DNA of 64,000 nucleotides from Chloroflexota bacterium (GTDB lineage: Bacteria; Chloroflexota; UBA11872): NCBI GenBank assembly GCA_022825895.1, contig JAJDVX010000037.1, positions 120,581-184,580 of the forward strand, written 5' to 3'. Numbering within the stretch: the first letter of the stretch is position 1; every line of letters starts with the position of its first letter. Of the stretch, positions 16,180-24,797 are shown piece after piece. The notes beneath the pieces were generated by a model. It saw only the letters and a program-made list of their open reading frames with translations, was not told where the DNA came from and made no database searches. The translations under genes and the position numbers were made by a program.

Positions 16180-17241
16180 TCAGACCGGCAGGAGTTTGAT
16201 GCAGACGGGGTTGGGGATGTTGGTTACCTGGCCGGTGGGGTGGAGGTGGCCGGTTTGGGGGTGGATGCGGAAGGTGACGATGGTGCTGGTGTCCTGGTTG
16301 GCGGCCAGCAGCCAGGTTCCCGAGGGGTCGATGGCGAAGTTGCGGGGGGTTTGGCCCTGGGTGGATTCGTGCCCAAGGCTGGTGAGGCGGCCGGTGACCT
16401 GGTCGATGGCGAACATGGCGATGCTGTCGTGGCCGCGGTTGGAGCCGTAGACGAACTTGCCCGAGGGCGCGACGTGGATGTCGGCGCAGGTGGTCTCGCC
16501 GTCGAAGCCGTCGGGCAGGGTGCTGACGGTCTCGATTTCGCCGAACACGCCCGTGTCCGCGTAGTAGCGCAGGACGGTGATGGAGGACGCCAGTTCGTTG
16601 ATGAGGTAGGCGAATTGGCCGTTGGGGTGGGTGTCGAAGTGACGCGGTCCGGCGCCGGCCGGGGTGCGAACCCAGGGGACGTGGTGGGGCGCCAGCGTGC
16701 CGTTGTCCAGGTCGAGGTCGTAGACCAGCAGCTTGTCGATGCCCAGATCCGGGGCGAAGGCTAGGCGGTTGGTGGCGTCCAGGATGATCGAGTGGGCGTG
16801 CGGACCCGTCTGCCGCACGGGGTGGATGCTGTTTCCCTCGTGCTGAACGAAGCCGGTGAGCGGAGCCAGGCTTCCGTCCGCCTGGATCGGCAGCATGGCC
16901 ACGCTGCCGCTGCCGTAGTTGGCCAATAGCGCATACGACTCCGTGGGGTCCACGCTGATGTGGCAGGGGACCTCGCCGCCGGTGAGCTGCTCGTTCAGGT
17001 AGGTCAGGGCGCCGGTGGCGGGGTCGATGGCGTAGCCCTTGATGACGCCATGCGTCTCCTCGCCAACGGCGTAGAGATACCGGCCCGACGGCGAGACCTC
17101 CACCCACGACGGGTTGGAAATGCCGCCGATAACGCTCAGGCGCTCGAGCGCACCGGTACCCGCATCGAACCGATATGTGTAGATGCCTTCGCTGGCGCCG
17201 GTGGTGTAGGTGCCGATGAAGGCGAGGTACTGGTCGCTCAT
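16180..17241 (-). CDS. Beta-propeller lactonase (6-phosphogluconolactonase YbhE/Pgl type)
   Basis: A 353-residue seven-bladed beta-propeller of the lactonase family. The N-terminus YLAFIGTYTTGASEGIYTY, repeated blades such as SGRYLYAVGEETHGVIKGYAID, the GPHAHSI segment with two His, and the C-terminal TVSTLPDG, SNRGHDSIAMF and AANQDTSTIVTF motifs are typical of the YbhE-like group. These proteins hydrolyse 6-phosphogluconolactone in the oxidative pentose phosphate route, or related sugar lactones. No glucose-6-phosphate dehydrogenase is nearby, so a different lactone is possible. It is 25 bases downstream of pckA on the same strand and may be co-transcribed with it. A truncated copy of its 3' end lies at 13949-14108. 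Confidence 0.86.
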   Translation of the reverse strand: MSDQYLAFIGTYTTGASEGIYTYRFDAGTGALERLSVIGGISNPSWVEVSPSGRYLYAVGEETHGVIKGYAIDPATGALTYLNEQLTGGEVPCHISVDPTESYALLANYGSGSVAMLPIQADGSLAPLTGFVQHEGNSIHPVRQTGPHAHSIILDATNRLAFAPDLGIDKLLVYDLDLDNGTLAPHHVPWVRTPAGAGPRHFDTHPNGQFAYLINELASSITVLRYYADTGVFGEIETVSTLPDGFDGETTCADIHVAPSGKFVYGSNRGHDSIAMFAIDQVTGRLTSLGHESTQGQTPRNFAIDPSGTWLLAANQDTSTIVTFRIHPQTGHLHPTGQVTNIPNPVCIKLLPV

Positions 17242-17266
17242 TGAGCCGTCCTTTGAGCTGGCTCCC

Positions 17267-18856
<1,590 letters not shown>

Positions 18857-18991
18857 GGCGGTCGTGTGGCTCCCTTGGTCGGTGTCGACAGTGCGGCGCG
18901 CGGCTAGAGCGGGCCGGGATGCTTGGGTCGGTGCGGTATCGCCTCTTTTGGGCGGCCCTATCTTATTCGACCGGACCCGCCTGTGGGGAAA

Positions 18992-19936
18992 TCAGACGTA
19001 GCGTTCGCCTTCGCGACCGGCGGGGCGGCGGCCGGCGGTGGCTTGGCGAGCGGCCTCAATCGACTTGCCGCCGGCCTGCAGGGCGCGGTCGTAGTCGCCC
19101 ACGCGGAATGCCTCCAGGTGCTCGTTCCAGGACTCGTCCGGTGTCTTGCCGGGCGAATCGGCCGAGGCCAGGTAGGCGCGCCAGTACACGACCATGTCGT
19201 CCAAGGTCACCTGTTGCGCGACGCACTGGCGGTGTTTGCGGCGCTCGACGGGGTCGTCCAGCGCCACGAGGCGACGGGCCGCTTCGGTGATGCGATCAAT
19301 CAGCGTCTCGGCGTAGTGCCGGCCCTTCTCAGGGCTGGCGTGGGTGCGCGGGTCGTCGCCGCCGACACCTTCCGGCCACTTATCGGGGGCCGGATCGAGG
19401 GCGGCCAGGTCCACGGTTTCGGGTTCGAGGTACATCATGATGGAGGTTTCGATGGCGGCCGCGTGGTCCATTGGCTTCTCGAAGTCGCTGAGCAGGTGCG
19501 CGTCCACGGCGGCGAGGACCAGGAGGTCGGACTGCCGCATGGCGTTCAGCGCGGCGCGGCGATAGGCCAGGTAGTCCTCGCTCCCGCCATGACCGCCCAG
19601 CCAGATGACGACCTTTGCACCGTTGCGGGCCAGGTAGTCGAGGATGGTCTGGGTGTTGGACTGGATCAGGTCGGGAGCCGCGGGCATGCCCAGCGGCCAC
19701 GGGACCTCCCAGGCGCCGAGAAAGACGGTGGGATAGACCAGCCCGCCGGTGCGTTCGGCGGCGCGACTGCAGATGGCGGCGGATTTGACGGCATCCAGGC
19801 CGACCGGGTTCTGGCGGCCGTGCCATTCCAGGGGTCCGGACGGCACGTAGACGCAGGGGAACTCGGCCAGGGCGTCCCAGATCTGCTGGGGGCGGCAGCG
19901 TTCCCAACGGCGTTCAACGGGCAGATCCATGCTCAT
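18992..19936 (-). CDS. Creatininase-family amidohydrolase
   Basis: A 314-residue metal-dependent hydrolase of the creatininase superfamily, which opens cyclic amides or hydrolyses formamides. Visible ligands are GPLEWHGRQNPVGLDA (Glu, His and Asp of the bimetal site, residues 34-49), then WLGGHGGSEDY (His/Glu region near 112-122) and AAIETSIMMYLEP (Glu near 165). The second signature has a serine where most members have Asn (GGHGGS rather than NGHGGN). The gene overlaps the preceding epimerase gene by 4 bases (ATGA), so the two form a coupled pair. The substrate is unknown; creatininase itself is only one of several activities in the family. Confidence 0.84.
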   Translation of the reverse strand: MSMDLPVERRWERCRPQQIWDALAEFPCVYVPSGPLEWHGRQNPVGLDAVKSAAICSRAAERTGGLVYPTVFLGAWEVPWPLGMPAAPDLIQSNTQTILDYLARNGAKVVIWLGGHGGSEDYLAYRRAALNAMRQSDLLVLAAVDAHLLSDFEKPMDHAAAIETSIMMYLEPETVDLAALDPAPDKWPEGVGGDDPRTHASPEKGRHYAETLIDRITEAARRLVALDDPVERRKHRQCVAQQVTLDDMVVYWRAYLASADSPGKTPDESWNEHLEAFRVGDYDRALQAGGKSIEAARQATAGRRPAGREGERYV

Positions 19937-20799
19937 GGCGCCTGGCCGACGCGTCCGACCACGCCCTTGGACGTGAGGTTGTCGTGCACCTCGCGGGCCC
20001 AGGTGACCTCGGAATCATCCTCCGGCGCGTAGCCGATGACGCGGCGGGCGTTCTCCAGGCCCCAGAAGGAGCGGGTGTTGTCGGAAATGCCGTAGAAGAC
20101 TTGCCAGGGGACGCCCCACTCGTTGTCGATGTTCTCGGTCTCGATGGATTTCACGAAGAGCTGGGTCAGGTCGCGCGGGCTGATGTAGGCGCCCAGGTTG
20201 CGGCGGACGGAATAGCCCTGGATGTCGCCCGACAGCTCGGTGGGATCGAGCTGGCGCGGGGCGCCGATACGGATGTGGACGTTCTGGAGCTTGCGGCCCA
20301 GCGTGCCGGTGGCAAAGACGAAGCCGAGGTGCTCGTAGGACTCCTTGGCCCAGCCGTAGTAGTTGTCGGACAGCGGGCGGATGTCGTTGGTGGCTTGCAG
20401 CATGTCCATCTCGCGGCTGCGCAGCAGGTGCTCGTAGAAGTCGGCGGCGTGGTTGGAGCTGGCCATCACGACGCGGCGGACGTCTTCCTCCAGCGACAGC
20501 CGGAAGACGTTGTAGGCCATGCGGATGTTGTCCATCTCGCCTTCGAAGTGCTCGCGCACGTCCTCGGTCCGGCGAATGAAGGCCAGGTGGATGACCGCGT
20601 CGCAGCCGGTGAAGAGCGGGCGGAGGGTTTCGCGGTCGTCCAACATGCTCTGGACCTGGACGCCGGGGACCTCCAAGCCGCCGCGGCCGGTTGTGGTGAC
20701 GTCAATGAGGGTGCAGTCGTAGCGCTCGCGCAGGGTAGGCAGCATCTGGGCCGCCACGTAGCCGGCGGCGCCGGTGACGAGAACCTTGGGACGGGCCAT
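19933..20799 (-). CDS. NAD-dependent epimerase/dehydratase (extended SDR)
   Basis: A 288-residue extended short-chain dehydrogenase/reductase. The Rossmann motif VLVTGAAGYVAAQML lies at residues 6-20 (GxxGxxA variant), with the acidic cofactor residue in CTLIDVTT. ATG at 20799 puts this motif at the usual place; an extension to 20847 adds a non-family tail. VVMASSNHAADF gives the catalytic Ser region, and YYGWAKESYEHLG carries the active-site YxxxK in altered spacing (Tyr-Gly-Trp-Ala-Lys). Similar proteins oxidise or epimerise sugars and uronates. Its ATGA overlap with the creatininase gene suggests a two-step catabolic unit. Confidence 0.82.
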   Translation of the reverse strand: MARPKVLVTGAAGYVAAQMLPTLRERYDCTLIDVTTTGRGGLEVPGVQVQSMLDDRETLRPLFTGCDAVIHLAFIRRTEDVREHFEGEMDNIRMAYNVFRLSLEEDVRRVVMASSNHAADFYEHLLRSREMDMLQATNDIRPLSDNYYGWAKESYEHLGFVFATGTLGRKLQNVHIRIGAPRQLDPTELSGDIQGYSVRRNLGAYISPRDLTQLFVKSIETENIDNEWGVPWQVFYGISDNTRSFWGLENARRVIGYAPEDDSEVTWAREVHDNLTSKGVVGRVGQAP

Positions 20800-21135
20800 G
20801 GGGTTCACCTTGAAGCTGGTGCCGCATCGTAGCAATGGCGAGAGCAACGCGGGTTTCGAGCTTGACGTTCGCTTTTTGTACGGTATATTGCGTTGACCGT
20901 GTGAGGGAGGTTCCGGCGGCGCGGCAACCCCCTACAACCCGTTCGCCAGCGATTCGCCGCCAGCGGTCGGCTGAGTGCCGGACGCGCTGTTGAGGGCCGT
21001 GGGCATCCCCCTGCCGCCACGGCCGGCGGCGAAGGTTGGCGGCCGTTCCTCCGACGCGCCGTCGGAATCTCCTCCGCGCGGTTTCCCATGAGCACGCGCG
21101 GCGTGTGACGCCGCTCCGAGGAGACAGGCTCGCTG
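20800..21135. other. 336-base intergenic leader between divergent genes
   Basis: No gene is seen. It starts with the divergent upstream region of the epimerase gene, contains a good rightward promoter (20862-20889), and continues as a GC-rich transcribed leader of about 240 bases before the DUF72 gene. The leader has several short inverted repeats, for example GACGCGCCGTC at 21053-21063, and a direct repeat CGCCAGCG (20942, 20956). No riboswitch class was recognised by eye. Confidence 0.55.
20862..20889 (+). promoter_or_regulatory. Candidate sigma-A promoter for the DUF72 gene
   Basis: A -35 hexamer TTGACG (20862-20867) and a -10 TATATT (20884-20889) are separated by 16 bases, close to the housekeeping consensus. 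A transcription start near 20896 would give a leader of about 240 bases before the next gene at 21136. Confidence 0.5.
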
Positions 21136-21969
21136 ATGCCTAAGCCTGGCGCCGGTCGCGTTTGGGTCGGTACGGCCAATTGGTCGGACCACACGGGGTT
21201 CTATCCGCGGGGGACGAAGGCGGGGGAGCGGTTGGCGTACTACGCGTCGCGGCTGGTGGTAGTGGAGGTCAACGCCAGCTTTTATCGGCGTATCAAACCG
21301 TCGGTCTACGCGCAGTGGGCTCAGCAGACGCCGGAGGCGTTCAGGTTCCTGGTGAAGGCGCATCGGGCGGTGGCGAACCGGCCGCGGGATTCGCGGCTCG
21401 CGGCCGAGTACATCAAGAACCAGTACGAGGGCGTGCAGCCGCTGCGGGAGGCCGGGAAGTTTGGCGGATTCCTGGTGCAGTTGGGCGCGAACGTGCGCCC
21501 GCGACCCGAGACGTACGAGCACCTGGCCGCCCTGCGGGATGGATTGGGTGACGATCCGGTTGCGATTGAGTTTCGGCATGCGAGCTGGCTGGAGGGTGAA
21601 CGTGGTGCCGAGACGGTGGAGCGTCTGCGGGCGCTTGGCATGGCCATGATGATTCCCGACGAGCCTCGCGCGGCGGCTGCCGGGCTGCCTGAACCCGTAC
21701 GTGACTTGACGGCCCCGAACGTTGCCTACTATCGCTTCATGGGCCGCGACGATGCCGGCGAGGTCTCGGCTCGCGAGCGACGGGCGCTGCGGGCGGAGCA
21801 CGTCTACACCGACGCAGAGATCGGCGAACTGGCGGACCTGGTAATGGGGCGGCACGGGCCGGAGACGGCCAGCTACGTGATCTTCTACAACAAGAAGGGA
21901 CCGAACCGGGTGGAGGCGGCGATGCGGCTGGCTGGGGAGCTTGAGCGGCGAAGTAACTCAGCGCGCTAG
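21136..21969 (+). CDS. DUF72 family protein (TIM-barrel, YecE-like)
   Basis: A 277-residue cytosolic protein of the DUF72/YecE family. Characteristic segments are VWVGTANWSDH near the N-terminus, YYASRLVVVEVNASFYR (the conserved VExNxxFYR), FLVKAHRAVANR (in place of the usual F.vKaprxiTH), FLVQLGANVRP, AIEFRHASWL, and YYRFMGR followed by a C-terminal FYNKKGPNRVEAA. The family has a TIM-barrel fold and unknown biochemical function. ATG at 21136 follows GAGGAGA (21117-21123), a strong ribosome-binding site. It stands alone with its own promoter and long leader. Confidence 0.88.
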   Translation: MPKPGAGRVWVGTANWSDHTGFYPRGTKAGERLAYYASRLVVVEVNASFYRRIKPSVYAQWAQQTPEAFRFLVKAHRAVANRPRDSRLAAEYIKNQYEGVQPLREAGKFGGFLVQLGANVRPRPETYEHLAALRDGLGDDPVAIEFRHASWLEGERGAETVERLRALGMAMMIPDEPRAAAAGLPEPVRDLTAPNVAYYRFMGRDDAGEVSARERRALRAEHVYTDAEIGELADLVMGRHGPETASYVIFYNKKGPNRVEAAMRLAGELERRSNSAR

Positions 21970-23114
21970 TGACGGCCGGATGCCGGCGATTCGGCAACCT
22001 CTTCAAGGACCGCCAGTAGTCGTTCGGCGGTGCGGGGCCAGGTGAAGTCCGGGGCGCGCTGCCTGCCGCGGGCCACCAGGGCGGCGCGGCGGCGCGGCTG
22101 TGTGACGACGCGTTCGATGGCTGAGGCGATGGCCTGCACGTCGGTCGGGTTGACTAGCTCGGCCGCGTCGCCGGTGATTTCGGGGATCGACGTGGTGTTG
22201 GAAGCAATGACCGGGCAGCCGAGGGCCATGGCTTCAAGGGGCGGATGGCCGAAGGTTTCGGCGAAAGAGACGTAGACGAGGGCGTCGGCCTGTTGGTACA
22301 GGGGACTGATGCGGTCGTGGGGGACAGGGCCGAGGAGCTTGACGGCGTCGCCTACGCCCAGCCTCTGAGCCATGTTTCGCAGGTCTGCGGCGGTGAGATC
22401 GGCGTCGGCGCCGGCGATATGCAGTTCGTGCGGTATCGCGTTGCGTCGGCGGAGTGAGGCGAAGGCTTGCAAGAGGCGTGGATAGTTCTTGTGGCCGTAG
22501 AGGGTGGAGACGGCGAGCAGGTAGGGACATTGCGTTTGGCGTGCCGGTTGTGGCTTGTCGAGCGCGCCGGCGATGTGCGGGGCGAGGCCGTGGGGGATGA
22601 CGCGAAGGCGGTTCGGATCGAGGTTCAGCAGGCGCAGCGCGTCGTGGGCGGATGCCGAGGATCCGGCGACGACGCGGTCGGCAGCGTGCAGCGAGCGACG
22701 GATCGCGAACTGCAAGTAGCGGCGTCGCAGCCAGCCGAACTGGCTCGCGTGAGTGAAGCACTGCAGGGAGCGGAGCATGACGACGCGGGGTCGAGGACCC
22801 GTGACTGGCGAGACGTTGACGGTGTGCAGGGTGACGTGCGGACGGACGCGACGGAGGGCATGGGCGAAGGCGGTGTGCTGGTAGAGGATGCGGATGGGGC
22901 GATTACGGACGGCCGCACCCAGCGGGTGGATCAGGACGTTGCGGCGACCGGCGAGTTCGTCGAGGAAAGCGAAGGCCGGGCAGAGGACGTGCCAGGTTGA
23001 GCGAGGCGCCAGGTCGGCGAGCGCGGCGACGAGATTTACCGTGGTGTGGCGCAGGGGGCCGGCGCCGGACAGCAGGCCGGAGCCCGCGGCAACGGCGTCC
23101 ACGGCGACTCGCAT
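21966..23114 (-). CDS. Glycosyltransferase family 4 (GT-B fold)
   Basis: A 382-residue GT4-type retaining glycosyltransferase, probably transferring a sugar from a nucleotide donor at the inner membrane face. The N-terminal acceptor domain starts MRVAVDAVAAGSGLLSG. The C-terminal donor domain has SASAHDALRLL, VIPHGLAPH, YLLAVSTLYGHKNYPRLLQAF, then KLLGPVPHDRISPLYQQADALVYVSFAETFGHPPLEAMALGCPV. This includes the conserved E...F..PxxEAM donor motif (the E-x7-E signature), followed by ASNTTSIPEI. ATG at 23114 is preferred over one 24 bases upstream because it starts exactly at the first beta-strand. It overlaps the convergent DUF72 gene by 4 bases. Its acceptor is unknown; it is separated from the main exopolysaccharide locus. 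Confidence 0.86.
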   Translation of the reverse strand: MRVAVDAVAAGSGLLSGAGPLRHTTVNLVAALADLAPRSTWHVLCPAFAFLDELAGRRNVLIHPLGAAVRNRPIRILYQHTAFAHALRRVRPHVTLHTVNVSPVTGPRPRVVMLRSLQCFTHASQFGWLRRRYLQFAIRRSLHAADRVVAGSSASAHDALRLLNLDPNRLRVIPHGLAPHIAGALDKPQPARQTQCPYLLAVSTLYGHKNYPRLLQAFASLRRRNAIPHELHIAGADADLTAADLRNMAQRLGVGDAVKLLGPVPHDRISPLYQQADALVYVSFAETFGHPPLEAMALGCPVIASNTTSIPEITGDAAELVNPTDVQAIASAIERVVTQPRRRAALVARGRQRAPDFTWPRTAERLLAVLEEVAESPASGRH

Positions 23115-23200
23115 GTCTAGCGACCGGACGGAGCCCATGGCTCCGCCCCCGCCCTTGCCTTGCGGCTGTCGGCGGGCGCCACGGCGGGGATGCCGCGGCG

Positions 23201-23887
23201 CTACAAGCCGAGCAGCTTGCGGTAGCCCTGGATCGTGAACTCGGGCGAGTCGGCGTAGGCCTTGCGCCGGGTTTCGTCGGCGATGATCTCGCGGGCGGCG
23301 TCGGCCACCTCCCCGGCGATTTCCGCGGGGATCATGACCAGTCCGTTCACGTCGCCATGCAGCAAGTCGCCGGTCTGGATGGGCACACCGTCGATGACCA
23401 CGGGTTCGCCGGCGTCGTAGATCACGGCCGTACCGTGCGCCACCACGGGTCCTCGCGCGAAGTAGTGAAGGCCAAGCGCTTCAACTTCGGGAAGGTCGCG
23501 AACACCGCCGTCGGTCACCAGGCCGATTCCGCCCAGGGCCCGGATCAGGGTGCCCATCACGTCGCCGCAGTGGCAGGACTTGGACGGGTTGTTGCCGGAG
23601 TCCTGGATGACGACGACGGACGGCCTGGGGGATGCGTCCATGGCTTCCCAGAGCCCGAATTGCAGGGCGGGGTCGCGGCGACGGGCGTAGGTGGTGCTGT
23701 CGCCCTTGGCGGTGACGGCGTAGCCGACCATGGGCTCGCGCTTGTTGGGAAACAGGGCACGCACGTTGCTGCCGACGTAGCCGAGCGTTTGGTCGCGAAC
23801 CTTGAAGGGCTCGATGGCGTTGGCGATGGTGGCTGAGTCGAAGGTCCTAAGTTCGTCGAGTTGGGCGTCAGTGAGCGTGGCGGCCAT
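23201..23887 (-). CDS. RraA-like aldolase/decarboxylase family protein
   Basis: A 228-residue member of the RraA / HMG aldolase family (once labelled demethylmenaquinone methyltransferase). The family signature GDVMGTLIRALGGIGLVTDG followed by GVRD gives the conserved Gly-rich loop, Arg and Asp that bind Mg and 2-oxoacid substrates. ARGPVVAHG and GDLLHGDVNGLVMIP follow. True enzymes of this fold act as 4-hydroxy-4-methyl-2-oxoglutarate aldolase or oxaloacetate decarboxylase, while E. coli RraA is an RNase E inhibitor. The intact Arg-Asp pair supports an enzyme. The gene is apparently monocistronic between a glycosyltransferase gene and proC. Confidence 0.85.
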   Translation of the reverse strand: MAATLTDAQLDELRTFDSATIANAIEPFKVRDQTLGYVGSNVRALFPNKREPMVGYAVTAKGDSTTYARRRDPALQFGLWEAMDASPRPSVVVIQDSGNNPSKSCHCGDVMGTLIRALGGIGLVTDGGVRDLPEVEALGLHYFARGPVVAHGTAVIYDAGEPVVIDGVPIQTGDLLHGDVNGLVMIPAEIAGEVADAAREIIADETRRKAYADSPEFTIQGYRKLLGL

Positions 23888-23945
23888 GGGGCTGGGTCTC
23901 CGGTTGAGTTCGAGCGCACGCTAGCAGAGGCAGGCGCCGCCGTGT

Positions 23946-24743
23946 CTAGGCCAGTTCTTTCGCCCTTCGGGTTGCCGCGTCGATGGCGGCGCGCATGGCG
24001 GCCGGGAGGTTGAAATCGTCCAGGGCCTCGAGGGCGGCCGCGGTGGTTCCGCCGGGCGAGGTGACGGCTTCACGCAGGGCGGCCGGGTGGCTGCGGGTGG
24101 CCTGCCAGAGGGCCGCCGATCCGGCGATTGTCTCGCGAACCAGTTGCGTGGCCATGTCGCGGTCGAGTCCCTGCGCGGCGGCGGCGTCGATCCAGGCTTC
24201 GGCCAGCAGGTAGACGTAGGCGGGACCGCTGCCATGGACGGCGGTGGCGACATCGATCAGCGACTCGTCCTCGATTTCGACTTCCATGCCCAGCGCGCCC
24301 AGTACGGCGCGCGTGCGGTTGCGGTCGGCCGAGGTGACGCCGCTATCTGCAGTCCAGACCGAGGCGCCGCGTCCGACCTGAGCGGCGATGTTGGGCATGA
24401 CGCGGACCACGCGATCGGTGCCGAGGCCGGTGCGCAGCGTTTCGAGCGTGACACCGGCCATGATGGAGATGACGAGCGCCGCGTCGTCCAGGGCGGGGCG
24501 GAGCGCGGGGGCGAGGTCCTGGAAGTTCTGGGGTTTGACGGCCAGGATGACGAGGCCCGCGCCGGAGACGGCGGCGTCCGCTTCGGCGGTGACCCCGATG
24601 CCGTAGTCCTCGGCGAGCGCAGAGCGCCGTTCGGCTACGACTTCCGCCACCGTCAGGTCGGTTGGCTCGAGCCCGCCACGGGCGATCAGACCGCGGATGA
24701 TCGCCGCGCCCATGGCCCCGCCGCCGACAACCGCTGAATGCAC
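23946..24743 (-). CDS. proC: Pyrroline-5-carboxylate reductase
   Basis: Last step of proline biosynthesis: NAD(P)H-dependent reduction of 1-pyrroline-5-carboxylate. It has 265 residues, the typical size. The N-terminal Rossmann motif is VVGGGAMGAAIIRGL. VILAVKPQ and ISIMAGVTLETL follow, then VVRVMPNIAAQVGRG, and the C-terminal P5CR signature VHGSGPAYVYLLAEAWIDAAAAQGL continuing into the GGTTAAAL loop (all family hallmarks). The start is GTG at 24743, directly before the first strand; no longer alternative is needed. The gene stands on its own between the RraA-like gene and comEC on the minus strand, with no other proline gene nearby. Confidence 0.95.
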   Translation of the reverse strand: MHSAVVGGGAMGAAIIRGLIARGGLEPTDLTVAEVVAERRSALAEDYGIGVTAEADAAVSGAGLVILAVKPQNFQDLAPALRPALDDAALVISIMAGVTLETLRTGLGTDRVVRVMPNIAAQVGRGASVWTADSGVTSADRNRTRAVLGALGMEVEIEDESLIDVATAVHGSGPAYVYLLAEAWIDAAAAQGLDRDMATQLVRETIAGSAALWQATRSHPAALREAVTSPGGTTAAALEALDDFNLPAAMRAAIDAATRRAKELA

Positions 24744-24797
24744 CGGTGCACCCCGTTCCGTGGCCGAACCGCGAAGGATCGTACCCCGCGAGAGGTC

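Noticed and set aside
20805..21855. Minus-strand open frames opposite the DUF72 gene and its leader
   Set aside because: They are Arg/Pro/His-rich and lack motifs; the plus-strand DUF72 protein matches its family end to end.
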